Assembly (NCBI GenBank): GCA_015060925.1 | Contig: SUXM01000001.1 | Location: 1-64,000 of the forward strand | Origin: Parabacteroides distasonis | GTDB lineage: Bacteria > Bacteroidota > Bacteroidia > Bacteroidales > Tannerellaceae | Reading direction: 5' to 3' | Length of the DNA: 64,000 nucleotides | Part shown: positions 1 through 8,401 of the stretch, piece after piece | Layout of the letters: the number at the start of each line of letters is the position of its first letter | How positions within the stretch are numbered: position 1 is the first letter of the stretch | Translations under genes and position numbers: made by a program | The notes under the pieces: generated by a model | Database searches by the model: none | What the model was told of the DNA's origin: nothing | The model's input: the letters and a program-made list of their open reading frames with translations, nothing else

Positions 1-1
1 T

Positions 2-26
2 ACTGGTGTCAAAAACTGGTGTCAAA
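2..26. repeat. short tandem direct repeat
   Basis: ACTGGTGTCAAA occurs twice with a 13-bp period (2-13 and 15-26). No gene overlaps it. It could be the edge of a larger repeat or element lying to the left, but the window ends there. Confidence 0.6.
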
Positions 27-89
27 TTACATTCGTTAACAAAAATACTAAAAAACCTTCCTGAGAGCACTGGAGGCTATATATCAACG

Positions 90-124
90 AAATAGCCCCG
101 ACTTTTTAGAGTCGAGGCTATTAA
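90..124 (-). terminator. terminator after guaA
   Basis: AATAGCCCCGACT and AGTCGAGGCTATT form a 13-bp stem with one G-U position and a short loop, 26 bp downstream of the leftward guaA gene. Confidence 0.7.
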
Positions 125-149
125 AATTATGCTTTAAAAAGGGCTTATT

Positions 150-1457
150 TTATTCCCACTCGATTGTCGCACTTGGTTTCGGAGACATATCGTAACAAAC
201 ACGGTTGATGTTTGGTACTTCTTTCAAGATACGGTCTGTAATCTTCATCAAGATAGCCCAATCAATCTGTTCGATTGTTGCTGTCATAGCATCGATGGTG
301 TTCACCGCACGGATGATTACAGGCCAATCATAAGAACGAGCATTGTTACGTACACCTACACTTTTGAAGTCAGGAACTATAGTAAAATACTGCCATACTT
401 TTTTGTCCAAACCTGCTAATGCAAATTCTTCACGTAGGATAGCGTCTGATTCACGAAGAGCCTCCAAGCGATCACGAGTGATAGCTCCTAAACAACGTAC
501 ACCCAAACCTGGTCCTGGGAACGGCTGACGATAAACCATTTCGTAAGGTAAGCCAAGTTCTACGCCACACGCACGAACTTCGTCTTTGAAGAGTTGTTTC
601 AACGGTTCAACCAATTCAAATTGTAAATCTTCAGGCAGACCTCCTACGTTGTGGTGAGATTTCACCATCTTAGCTGTTTTAGTACCGCTTTCTACGATGT
701 CCGGATAAATTGTTCCTTGTCCTAAGAAGTCAATACCGTCTAATTTACGAGCTTCTTCTTCGAATACGCGGATAAATTCAGTACCGATAATCTTACGTTT
801 CTGTTCCGGATCAGCTACATCTTTTAAAAGATCAAGGAAACGATCAGTAGCATCTACATAAACCAAGTTTGCACAAAGTTGGTTACGGAATACTTCCACC
901 ACGTTTTCAGATTCACCTTTACGCATTAAACCATGGTTTACGTGAACGCAAACAAGGTTTTCACCGATTGCTTTTAAAAGAAGTGCAGCTACAACTGAAC
1001 TGTCAACTCCACCTGAAAGGGCGAGTAACACTTTTTTGTCACCTACCTGACGGCGAATCAATTCCACCTGGTCAGCAACAAAGTTTTTCATATTCCAATT
1101 GGCTTCTGCCTTACAAGTATCGAAAACAAATGACTTTACAGCTTCTTTAATAGCTTCCTCGTCATTAGTAAACTGAGCGAGTTTTACTTCACAAAGAGCC
1201 TTGTCGTGGCCAGCAGCCATTACAGGGAATCCTGCTTCGTAAATTTCCGGAAGAACGTCAATTTCAACCCCGTCAATTACGTTGTTTTCACCACCGTTGA
1301 TGATAATCCCTTTTACATTGGGTAACGCTTTTAATTCTTCAACTGTGATATCATGAGGATAGATTTCACTATAAACACCTAATGCGCGGATAGCACGTGC
1401 TACCACAGTGTTCTCATGACTGCCTAAGTCTAAAATAACAATCATATCTTGCTTCAT
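150..1457 (-). CDS. guaA: GMP synthase with eroded glutaminase domain
   Basis: XMP amination, the last step of GMP synthesis, in the cytoplasm. The ATP pyrophosphatase half is intact: PP-loop SGGVDSS at residues 148-154, then the dimerisation domain with RQPFPGPGLGVR and the C-terminal KPSATIEWE. The protein is 435 aa, against about 510-525 aa for ordinary GuaA. The missing part is in the class-I glutamine amidotransferase half (residues 1-125). It starts normally (ILDLGS, IIINGG), but where the GxCxG nucleophile elbow should be it reads PVMAAGHDKA, and the later His-Pro-Glu triad segment is absent. The glutaminase is therefore probably dead, so the enzyme may use free ammonia or a partner glutaminase. 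An AAAGG-like site precedes the ATG. A second, complete guaA elsewhere in the genome is possible. Confidence 0.93.
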   Translation of the reverse strand: MKQDMIVILDLGSHENTVVARAIRALGVYSEIYPHDITVEELKALPNVKGIIINGGENNVIDGVEIDVLPEIYEAGFPVMAAGHDKALCEVKLAQFTNDEEAIKEAVKSFVFDTCKAEANWNMKNFVADQVELIRRQVGDKKVLLALSGGVDSSVVAALLLKAIGENLVCVHVNHGLMRKGESENVVEVFRNQLCANLVYVDATDRFLDLLKDVADPEQKRKIIGTEFIRVFEEEARKLDGIDFLGQGTIYPDIVESGTKTAKMVKSHHNVGGLPEDLQFELVEPLKQLFKDEVRACGVELGLPYEMVYRQPFPGPGLGVRCLGAITRDRLEALRESDAILREEFALAGLDKKVWQYFTIVPDFKSVGVRNNARSYDWPVIIRAVNTIDAMTATIEQIDWAILMKITDRILKEVPNINRVCYDMSPKPSATIEWE

Positions 1458-1493
1458 AAGACCTTTGATGTATTAATAGTTTATATTGGGGGG

Positions 1494-1501
1494 CAAATAT
1501 A
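1494..1501 (-). promoter_or_regulatory. -7 element for guaA
   Basis: Read leftward this is TATATTTG, matching the Bacteroidales -7 consensus TAnnTTTG, 37 bp before the guaA ATG. No clear TTTG -33 box is seen. Confidence 0.5.
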
Positions 1502-1561
1502 GAAAAAAGCTTTTTATTTTATTTTAGTCTTGGCTATTTTTTTATACTTAACGAGGTCAAA

Positions 1562-1624
1562 AAATTCCTCGGACTTAATCTGGTATTACGTCCGATGTAA
1601 TTGGAAATAAGTCCGAGGGAATTT
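1562..1624 (-). terminator. terminator after M28 peptidase gene
   Basis: AAATTCCTCGGACTTA (1562-1577) pairs with TAAGTCCGAGGGAATTT (1608-1624), with one bulge and a 30-nt loop. Leftward it is followed by a T-rich run, just downstream of the peptidase gene. Confidence 0.65.
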
Positions 1625-1629
1625 CTTTT

Positions 1630-3174
1630 TTATTCATATAAACCTTCTCTGGAAAGTTGGTGGTCCAAATTGGCAACACCTAAAGAGACAATTGCCATGA
1701 TTGTAGCAGCTTGTTCTTGGTATTCAGGGATGCTTTTGGTATAAGTATCTCGTTCGGTATGCCAGATCTCATAGTAACTGAAATTATACCCTTTGAAATC
1801 TTCTTCTCTGAAACTGATTGCCGGTACACCTTCCATTGCGAAGACAGAAGCATCACTACCTCCTAAACGAGTCGGTTTTTTGGACGGTTTGCTCTCTTTA
1901 ACTTCGAATGTATAATCCGGACGGATCTTTTTAATAGGTTCACATATCTTCACGAAATCTTGATACATAGCCTTGGGTACATTGATTCCTACCGGAGGAA
2001 GAGGACCGCCATCACGGTTGAACACGTTTGATATTTTGCCTAATTTGTCCTTGTTTGCTTTTGCCCATGCAAGCGCTCCTAATAGACCAAACTCTTCTCC
2101 TGCAAAGGCGCAGAATAACATGGTTCTTTTGGGCTTTGCTCCTGATTTTTTAATCATGCGAGCCGCCTCCATCACTGATGTTAATCCTGAACCACAGTCT
2201 ACACCTCCTGTGGCTACATCGAAAGCATCTAAGTGTCCGCTTGCAATTACATATTCATCCGGATATTTGGAACCTTTAATCTTGCCGATGACATTGTGAT
2301 ATTTAACCGGTCCCATTCGAAAGTGGTTGCGGATTTCAAATTCCAAGAAGAATGTCCGACGTTCTTTTACCATCTTTTTAATAATGTCAAACTGGTTTTC
2401 GTCCAATTTGATGTCACAGACAGTAGGAAGATTGTCGAAAGTAAAGTTTGGGTCACTCATGATGGTACGGTCATAAAGACCACATAAAGGAACAGGAGCT
2501 GACTGGATAAAACCTAACACTCCTGCTTCACACATCTCTTTATAGAAAAGAGCCGGAACGTTGTCTTTTAGTTCCAAAAGAGGATTCTTGGTTCTGTTTT
2601 TTCTGTTTTCCCGCATGATTTCACGATTCTTTTTGACAATCTCTTCATTTTCAGCAATGATTGATGCACGCATGGAATCACCTCTGGAAGAACGGTCGAT
2701 AGCCCAACCAACACTCTCTCCGTTTACAAGAACCCAAGCTCCTTTTAGTTGGCCTTTGATTCGGTTGAATTCCTCCTTTGTCAGAGGCTCTTGTAGGACA
2801 TGCCCACGTTGAACACCTTGAGTTCCTGCTGTATAAGAAGGAGTTACAAAGTGTAAGTCCATGCTGTTCTCTCCAAGGAGTTTGCCAAACCATGGCCCCC
2901 GATTGAAACCTACGGGAAGTGTACCGGCCTCTTGTATCTCAACCTCTAATCCCCATTCCTTGAATGTATGTGCAACCCATTCTACAGCATTGTCGTATGC
3001 ATTAGAACCGATTACACGGCCACCGATACGATTGGTCAAGATGTCTAAGTGGTTCATCACCTGGTTGTCTGTTTGTCCGATTTCAATGATTTTATTTGTC
3101 GCTGCATCCTGTGCAGAGATAAAATTTGTAGCAATGCAAAGGAATGCTACCCAAATAAGTAAAGTCCGTTTCAT
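1630..3174 (-). CDS. secreted M28-family zinc aminopeptidase
   Basis: Exported metallopeptidase of 514 aa with a cleavable signal peptide (residues 1-22, ending ISAQ). The C-terminal half holds the two-zinc M28 centre: SGHLDAF (His314, Asp316), an Asp near 326 in GGVDCGSG, FAGEEFGLLG (Glu360/361) and a late GGSDASVF...WHTERDT segment. The N-terminal part contains the protease-associated insert expected of the carboxypeptidase Q/PGCP-like branch. The family removes N-terminal residues or splits dipeptides in the periplasm or outside the cell; the substrate cannot be read from sequence. It is monocistronic, with its own terminator, and divergent from the ferredoxin gene. Confidence 0.88.
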   Translation of the reverse strand: MKRTLLIWVAFLCIATNFISAQDAATNKIIEIGQTDNQVMNHLDILTNRIGGRVIGSNAYDNAVEWVAHTFKEWGLEVEIQEAGTLPVGFNRGPWFGKLLGENSMDLHFVTPSYTAGTQGVQRGHVLQEPLTKEEFNRIKGQLKGAWVLVNGESVGWAIDRSSRGDSMRASIIAENEEIVKKNREIMRENRKNRTKNPLLELKDNVPALFYKEMCEAGVLGFIQSAPVPLCGLYDRTIMSDPNFTFDNLPTVCDIKLDENQFDIIKKMVKERRTFFLEFEIRNHFRMGPVKYHNVIGKIKGSKYPDEYVIASGHLDAFDVATGGVDCGSGLTSVMEAARMIKKSGAKPKRTMLFCAFAGEEFGLLGALAWAKANKDKLGKISNVFNRDGGPLPPVGINVPKAMYQDFVKICEPIKKIRPDYTFEVKESKPSKKPTRLGGSDASVFAMEGVPAISFREEDFKGYNFSYYEIWHTERDTYTKSIPEYQEQAATIMAIVSLGVANLDHQLSREGLYE

Positions 3175-3195
3175 ATTTTTTTGTTGTTAGAGCGG

Positions 3196-3233
3196 CAAAT
3201 GTATAATATATAATTGAATTATAACTACTTTTG
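3196..3233. promoter_or_regulatory. divergent -7 elements
   Basis: Leftward TACATTTG (3196-3203) serves the peptidase gene and rightward TACTTTTG (3226-3233) serves the ferredoxin gene. The rightward element lies only 4 bp before a TTG codon at 3237, so translation more likely starts at the ATG at 3255. Confidence 0.55.
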
Positions 3234-3254
3234 TAGTTGAAACGATTTGTAAAT

Positions 3255-4031
3255 ATGGTATTTTATTTCACAGGGACAGGTAATTCACTTTGGGTAGCCA
3301 AAGTATTGGGAGAAACTTTTCAAGAAAAACTCGTTCCGATAGCGGAAGAATTGAATAAGAAACAAGAAGAATGTTTCGTTTATTCGTTACGTGCAGATGA
3401 GAAGGTTTTCTTTGTTTATCCGATTCATTCATGGGGACCGGCTGTTCCGGTCATGCGGTTTATCGCTCGTTTGAAATTGGAGAATTATCAGCATCAACCT
3501 ATTTATTCGGTTTCAACGTGTGGGGATGAGTGTGGGCATGCCAATCGTTTGTTTGAAAAAGCTTTGTCTAAGCGACATTTGGTGTTGAAGGCAGCCTATT
3601 CTGTAACGATGCCGAACAATTATATTTTACTGCCGGGATTTAATGTGGATAGTAAGACCGTGGAGAAGATAAAATTGGGGCAAGTACCTCAACGATTAGC
3701 TGAGGTTATAAAGGCTATCCAGGAGGGGAGTCTTTCGGATTTGTATCATAAAGGAGGAATGCCTTGGATTAAAACTTATTTAGTTTATCCTCTATTTGCG
3801 AATCTGGCGATAGGGAAAAACTCTTTTAGGGTAACGGATGCCTGTATCTCTTGTGGTTTGTGTGAACGTATTTGTCCGACCCGGACAATTAGCATGAGAG
3901 AGGGGAAACCGGTTTGGGCAGATACATGTGTGCAATGTGTAGCTTGTATCCACCGTTGTCCGGTTCGTGCCATTGAATATGGAAAGGAGACAATAAAGAA
4001 AGGTAGATACCATCATCCGGAAATTAAATAA
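3255..4031 (+). CDS. EFR1-type flavodoxin/ferredoxin fusion protein
   Basis: Cytoplasmic electron-transfer protein of 258 aa. The N-terminus (MVFYFTGTGNS) is a flavodoxin-like FMN phosphate-binding loop. The C-terminus carries two [4Fe-4S] motifs with Cys at 197/200/203/207 and 225/228/231/235 (CISCGLCERICP, CVQCVACIHRCP). This is the architecture of the EFR1 family, whose partners are mostly unknown. The ATG at 3255 is preferred over an upstream TTG because it starts directly on the flavodoxin strand and lies a sensible distance from the -7 box. The next gene is 14 bp downstream and may be co-transcribed. Confidence 0.85.
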   Translation: MVFYFTGTGNSLWVAKVLGETFQEKLVPIAEELNKKQEECFVYSLRADEKVFFVYPIHSWGPAVPVMRFIARLKLENYQHQPIYSVSTCGDECGHANRLFEKALSKRHLVLKAAYSVTMPNNYILLPGFNVDSKTVEKIKLGQVPQRLAEVIKAIQEGSLSDLYHKGGMPWIKTYLVYPLFANLAIGKNSFRVTDACISCGLCERICPTRTISMREGKPVWADTCVQCVACIHRCPVRAIEYGKETIKKGRYHHPEIK

Positions 4032-4045
4032 TAAACAAATAGATT

Positions 4046-5026
4046 ATGAAGCGATTATTAGTTGCAGCGTTGGCTGTTTTTATGTTGGCAAGTTGTCAAG
4101 AGAGTCCGAAAGGATATGTGATTAATGGGGAAGTAGAAGGACTGACTGAAGGAAAGGTTTACTTGAAGTCTTTCCGTAATAAGATGTTTTTTGATGTTGA
4201 CTCGGCAGAAGTCAAAGATGGAAAGTTTACTTTTAAAGGTCAGGTCGACCAGCCGTTGTTGTTTGCAATTGTCATGGAACAGCGTTATCCGGCACAGTTG
4301 TTTATTGAGAATACAACTATGGCTGTCAAGATGAACAAAGATGGAAAAATCTTATCGGTGGATAATTCTCCGGTAGATGCAGTTTTTCGTGAAAATGCAA
4401 AGAAGTACTCCGCTAAAGGGTTCAGTATTGATAGTTTGGTGACTAAATACCCGAGCAATCCGGCAGCGGCGTTTTATTTGTATCGTTACTTTACTTATGA
4501 GTTACCGTTGGAAGAGTTGAAAGCGACACGTGCTAAGATTTCTTCTGAATTGGCCGAATGTCCGTACGTGAAAGATTTGGACGGTATCATCAAACAGTTG
4601 GAAAATGTTCAGATTGGAAAGGCGGCTCCTGAGTTTTCTTTACCAGACACAGCTGGAATTTCTGTTTCTTTGTCAAGTTTCAGAGGCAAATATGTTTTGT
4701 TGGATTTCTGGGCTTCTTGGTGTCCTCCTTGCCGTCGTGAGAATCCGAATGTGGTAAAGGTATTCAATGAATTTAAAGACAAGAACTTCACGATTATTGG
4801 AATCTCTTTGGATCAAGACAAACAGAAGTGGTTAAAGGGTATAGCTGATGACAAGTTGACTTGGACACATCTTTCTGATTTGAAGTATTGGGACTCAGAA
4901 ATACCAGCTTTGTATGGTGTGCGTGGCATTCCTTCCAACGTTTTGTTAGATCCGAACGGAGTGATTATTGCTCGAAACATCATGGGTGATGATTTACGTA
5001 ACACATTATTGGAGGTTATTAAGTAA
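4046..5026 (+). CDS. TlpA-like thiol-disulfide oxidoreductase lipoprotein
   Basis: Envelope thioredoxin-fold protein of 326 aa. It has an SPaseII signal (LASC17), an N-terminal DUF4369-type beta domain (about residues 24-115), a helical linker, and a C-terminal AhpC/TSA-thioredoxin domain from about 190 with active site WASWCPPC (Cys226, Cys229). Bacteroidales carry many paralogues that reduce or isomerise disulfides in exported proteins; the client here is unknown. The stop codon directly abuts the next ATG, so the two genes are translationally coupled. Confidence 0.88.
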   Translation: MKRLLVAALAVFMLASCQESPKGYVINGEVEGLTEGKVYLKSFRNKMFFDVDSAEVKDGKFTFKGQVDQPLLFAIVMEQRYPAQLFIENTTMAVKMNKDGKILSVDNSPVDAVFRENAKKYSAKGFSIDSLVTKYPSNPAAAFYLYRYFTYELPLEELKATRAKISSELAECPYVKDLDGIIKQLENVQIGKAAPEFSLPDTAGISVSLSSFRGKYVLLDFWASWCPPCRRENPNVVKVFNEFKDKNFTIIGISLDQDKQKWLKGIADDKLTWTHLSDLKYWDSEIPALYGVRGIPSNVLLDPNGVIIARNIMGDDLRNTLLEVIK

Positions 5027-5650
5027 ATGTATCGCAAATATCAATGGATAACCTTTTTATCCCTTCTTTTCTGCCTCTCTTTGCCTGCGGCGGAAAAGGG
5101 GGATTTCAATAAGGCTGTACGGGAGGCTGTTTCCCGTCAAATGCGTCTTTATCCTAAATCTACATTAAAAGATTTATATAAGAACTTCTTTCAGGATAAG
5201 TTTGGACCGGGACATATTATCAGTGATACGACTCAAGCAGGCAGATACCTTCGATGGGAATTGGCCTCTTATGAAGATTGTACAGGGGAAATAAGTGAAC
5301 CTACCGGTTGGGAAGGAAACTTTGTTCGGGTCAATCTTTCTGTTATCAAAAAAGGACAAATCCCTTATCAGGTATTTTTTGATGCGTTTATTCGTAGTGT
5401 AAATGGGGTTAAACCCATCACGGTAGAGGAGTGGAAAAAAGAATGGTCAGAGATTGAACGGGTGATTTGTTCTATGCATTTGGATTTGCCCAACTATGAA
5501 ATAGAACTTAAAGAGATAGAGGAACGGTTGGAGAGAGGAGAATATGTCGGACATCATAGTCAAATATTCGAAGAGAATTATTCTCCCCATTACCGTATCA
5601 TTAGTCAGGATATTTTTGAACAGGAATTGTTGCCGCTATTGGAGAAATAG
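5027..5650 (+). CDS. exported protein of unknown function
   Basis: 207 aa with an N-terminal hydrophobic signal (about residues 7-22) and no lipobox, so probably periplasmic. I do not recognise a named domain. Visible features are a charged helical start, a conserved-looking NFFQDKFGPGHII stretch, Trp-rich middle (GWEGNFVRVNLS) and a Glu-rich C-terminal helix. The TAA of the TlpA-like gene is immediately followed by its ATG, suggesting a joint envelope role. Confidence 0.7.
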   Translation: MYRKYQWITFLSLLFCLSLPAAEKGDFNKAVREAVSRQMRLYPKSTLKDLYKNFFQDKFGPGHIISDTTQAGRYLRWELASYEDCTGEISEPTGWEGNFVRVNLSVIKKGQIPYQVFFDAFIRSVNGVKPITVEEWKKEWSEIERVICSMHLDLPNYEIELKEIEERLERGEYVGHHSQIFEENYSPHYRIISQDIFEQELLPLLEK

Positions 5651-5665
5651 AAGGTATGTACATTC

Positions 5666-6100
5666 TCATTCATCTGACTCTTCATCATCGAAATCAAAAT
5701 CAAAGTCAAATCCATCTCCCATTGCACTGTATGAAGTGAACTGTTCCAAGTCACGACGTTCCTTTTTGGTCGGTCGTCCCAATCCTCTTGCTCGATCAAC
5801 AAATCCTGATATTCGATTCATCTCAAGGATTTCATATTGATCCGGAGTGGTGACATTCTCCAGATAATTAGGGACAAGTTTGGCTCCCATACGGTGCTCA
5901 GACAGGTCAAGCACCTTGAATGAAAAGGTTATAGGAGGTTTACGAACCTGAATGACCTCACCAATCTTAATCATACGTGAGGGCTTGACTGTGACCCCGT
6001 TTATCATGATTCGTCCTTTCTTACAGGCATCTGCTGCTATAGTACGGGTCTTAAATATACGGGTTGCCCACATCCATTTATCTATGCGTACTTCATTCAT
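5666..6100 (-). CDS. S4-domain RNA-binding protein (Hsp15/HslR type)
   Basis: 144 aa. The N-terminal S4 fold is typical (RIDKWMWATRIFKTRT, then NGVTVKPSRMIKIGEVI, residues 5-50). HslR relatives bind 50S subunits carrying stalled nascent chains and help recycle them. The C-terminal end is a strongly acidic Asp/Phe tail (FDFDFDFDDEESDE) not present in E. coli Hsp15. It lies 2 bp behind pth, another gene acting on stalled peptidyl-tRNA, which fits a ribosome-rescue pair. Confidence 0.85.
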   Translation of the reverse strand: MNEVRIDKWMWATRIFKTRTIAADACKKGRIMINGVTVKPSRMIKIGEVIQVRKPPITFSFKVLDLSEHRMGAKLVPNYLENVTTPDQYEILEMNRISGFVDRARGLGRPTKKERRDLEQFTSYSAMGDGFDFDFDFDDEESDE

Positions 6101-6102
6101 GG

Positions 6103-6666
6103 TTATTTGTTGTTGTATTGGTTCATAGTGATTTGTATACCGGCCAAACAGAAACTTTTAATAATTTCAACTGCACGTTTTAGTTTTTCCGGCATCTCTT
6201 GTAACTCTTCGGGTGGAAATTGTCCGAGAACAAAATCGACTTGTCTGCCACGAGGAAACTCATTTCCGATACCAAAACGGAGGCGGCTATAGACTTGGGT
6301 GCCTAATAATTGTTGGATGTTTTTTAATCCGTTATGTCCGGCATCACTACCTTTCGGTTTCAAACGGAGTGTCCCAAAGGGAAGAGCCAAATCATCGACT
6401 ACGACAAGTAGATTTTCTACTGGGATATTTTCTTTTTGTAACCAGTAACGAACAGCGTTCCCGCTTAGATTCATGAATGTATTGGGTTTGAGTACAACTA
6501 ACTCACAATTCTTTATTCGCATACGGGCAATAGCACCATAACGCTCTTCTGTGAAAGAGGCTCCTAAATCTTCTGCTAACGCATTTACTACACGAAAGCC
6601 GATGTTATGACGAGTCCCTAAATATTCAGAACCAATATTTCCCAGTCCGGTGATTAGATACTTCAT
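6103..6666 (-). CDS. pth: peptidyl-tRNA hydrolase
   Basis: Releases peptides from peptidyl-tRNA that drops off the ribosome. 187 aa, normal family length. The conserved residues are in place: [19 protein letters not shown] (Asn10, catalytic His20), [21 protein letters not shown] with the assisting Asp, and [11 protein letters not shown]. It lies between rplY and the S4-protein gene on the same strand; the first base of the S4 gene is 2 bp downstream. Confidence 0.96.
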   Translation of the reverse strand: MKYLITGLGNIGSEYLGTRHNIGFRVVNALAEDLGASFTEERYGAIARMRIKNCELVVLKPNTFMNLSGNAVRYWLQKENIPVENLLVVVDDLALPFGTLRLKPKGSDAGHNGLKNIQQLLGTQVYSRLRFGIGNEFPRGRQVDFVLGQFPPEELQEMPEKLKRAVEIIKSFCLAGIQITMNQYNNK

Positions 6667-6689
6667 AGTTTCTATATGTGTGATATGAC

Positions 6690-6724
6690 AAAGGGAAGAA
6701 TACTCTTTGAATATTCTTCCCTTT
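6690..6724 (-). terminator. hairpin between rplY and pth
   Basis: Perfect 13-bp stem, AAAGGGAAGAATA / TATTCTTCCCTTT, with a 9-nt loop. The T-run is short, so it may only attenuate read-through from rplY into pth. Confidence 0.6.
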
Positions 6725-6745
6725 CATTATTTGATTTGTTATGAA

Positions 6746-7333
6746 TTATTGTGCTTTTGCTTGAGCACCACGAGCGGCACGAGTCAATTGAACAGCGCAA
6801 ACAACAGCGTTCTTTGCGTTCATCAATTCAAGACCTTCGAAGTGTAATGCACCAACCTGCATACTCTTACCTAATCCCAAGTTGTCAACGTTGATAAACA
6901 ATTTTTCTGGGATTGCAGTGTAAATAGCTTTCACTTTAAGTTTTCTCATCTGTAAGCTCAACTTACCACCGGCTTTAACACCTTCTGCGTGACCTTCCAA
7001 AACAACAGGAACTTCCATTACAACAGGTTTGTTATCGAAGATTTCCAAGAAGTCCATGTGTAAGATAGCATCACTTACCGGCTGGAATTGGATGTCTTTT
7101 ACGATAGCCATTGTTTTGTTTCCGTCAATAGTCAATTCTACAGCGAAGATTTCCGGAGTATAAACTAACTTACGAACGCTTTCTTTTGTTACAGTGAAGT
7201 GGGTAACTTTTTCACCGCCGTACAATACAGCAGGGATTTCGTCGTTTTTACGCATTGCTTTCAATGCTCTTTTTTGGTCAGCTGAAGAAGCAGCTACTTC
7301 TCTTGATTTTCCTTCTAATTGAAAAGTTTTCAT
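6746..7333 (-). CDS. rplY: 50S ribosomal protein L25/general stress protein Ctc
   Basis: Binds 5S rRNA in the large subunit. 195 aa, the long Ctc/TL5 form: an N-terminal L25 domain (residues 1-95, with IPAVLYGG) and a C-terminal beta domain (VMEVPVVLEGHAEGVKAGG). It ends in an Ala/Gln-rich tail. A full Bacteroidales promoter lies upstream. Linkage to pth is common in bacteria. Confidence 0.94.
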   Translation of the reverse strand: MKTFQLEGKSREVAASSADQKRALKAMRKNDEIPAVLYGGEKVTHFTVTKESVRKLVYTPEIFAVELTIDGNKTMAIVKDIQFQPVSDAILHMDFLEIFDNKPVVMEVPVVLEGHAEGVKAGGKLSLQMRKLKVKAIYTAIPEKLFINVDNLGLGKSMQVGALHFEGLELMNAKNAVVCAVQLTRAARGAQAKAQ

Positions 7334-7413
7334 TTCTTTAATTTTTTGTGTTACTCAAAATTAGATATTTCGCTTTCTAATTTCCCATCACACGTACGGG
7401 GTTAAAAGCGGCG

Positions 7414-7444
7414 CAAAGGTAAGAAATATATTTAGATTTGCAAA
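7414..7444 (-). promoter_or_regulatory. rplY promoter
   Basis: Leftward TTTG (7441-7444), a 19-bp spacer and TACCTTTG (7414-7421): a full match to the Bacteroidales sigma-ABfr consensus. Confidence 0.75.
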
Positions 7445-7483
7445 ACCTATCTATGTGATTTTATGATTCAATGCTTATGAAAT

Positions 7484-7531
7484 AAAAAATCCTTGGGCAT
7501 GAAAATAAAATTCAATGCCCAAGGATTTTTT
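7484..7531 (-). terminator. terminator of the reductase operon
   Basis: AAAATCCTTGGGCAT and ATGCCCAAGGATTTT form a strong 15-bp stem followed leftward by T residues, 16 bp after the SDR stop. No comparably strong terminator is seen upstream until 17 kb. Confidence 0.85.
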
Positions 7532-7546
7532 TACCGATGCTGATGT

Positions 7547-8401
7547 TTATAAATGAAATCCTTTGTCTCGGATAAGTCTCTCTGTATCTTCCCATAATTG
7601 TTTCTGGAGAGGATGGTTCTGCATCCGTTTGGATTGTTTTTTTTCTTTGCAATTAACGTAACAACATCCGTTCTTTCTTTCAGCCTCTTCTGATAATGCC
7701 AAATGGACAGCGGTGGCAGCACCTTGTGCAGGTGTTTTTATAAATGGGCGGAAAAGAACGTCCGTAATCGGGTCAAACCATGCTTGCATGGTAATCATGT
7801 TGGTATCCACAATTCCTGGGTCGGAAGCATTGGCCGTAATTCCTCTTTCTTGGATCTGTTTTGCCAGCTCTTGGGTAAACAAATGCAAGGCTAACTTGGA
7901 GTTCCCATATACCGGGATTCGGAAGAATGAACCGCTCTTCCCTTTCTCGAAGAATACTTTGGGTTCGATTTTTCCTATGATGCTGGAACAAGAGACCGTA
8001 TTGACAATCCGGCTACCCGGACGCATAAGAGGTAAAAGCTGGCGGGTGAGCATATAAGGCCCAACATAATTGACACTTATGATGGTTTCAAGCCCATCTT
8101 CTGTTTTTCGTATCGGAGTAGTCAATATCCCGGCATTGTTCATTAATCGGCTGATAGGACGTCCTTCTTTTAATAGTTGGCTTGTGAAAGCGTTCACAGA
8201 AGCCAAAGAAGCCAAGTTGATTTCTCTGATTTCAATTTGTACATTCTCGGTCTCTTTTTTAATTCGTTCACAGAGAGATACCGCCTTTTGCGGATTTTTG
8301 CAGGCCATGATGACCGGATAACCTGCTCGTGCCAGCTCTTTGGTTATCTCTTGTCCCATGCCTCCATCGGCTCCGGTTATAATGGCTAATTCCTTTTCCA
8401 T
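7547..8401 (-). CDS. SDR oxidoreductase, candidate hydroxysteroid dehydrogenase
   Basis: NAD(P)-dependent short-chain dehydrogenase of 284 aa. Visible are the TGADGGMG cofactor loop (9-16), NNAG (88-91), a Ser near 139-140, and YGNSK with Tyr165/Lys169, followed by a C-terminal lid (TAQ-like substrate loop DPGIVDTNM). The start codon overlaps the stop of the OYE gene (TAATG), so translation is coupled. Next to a SRD5A-type 5-alpha-reductase and an OYE reductase, it fits the 3-beta-hydroxysteroid dehydrogenase of an isoallo-bile-acid pathway. The SDR sequence alone does not prove the substrate or the stereochemistry. Confidence 0.8.
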   Translation of the reverse strand: MEKELAIITGADGGMGQEITKELARAGYPVIMACKNPQKAVSLCERIKKETENVQIEIREINLASLASVNAFTSQLLKEGRPISRLMNNAGILTTPIRKTEDGLETIISVNYVGPYMLTRQLLPLMRPGSRIVNTVSCSSIIGKIEPKVFFEKGKSGSFFRIPVYGNSKLALHLFTQELAKQIQERGITANASDPGIVDTNMITMQAWFDPITDVLFRPFIKTPAQGAATAVHLALSEEAERKNGCCYVNCKEKKQSKRMQNHPLQKQLWEDTERLIRDKGFHL

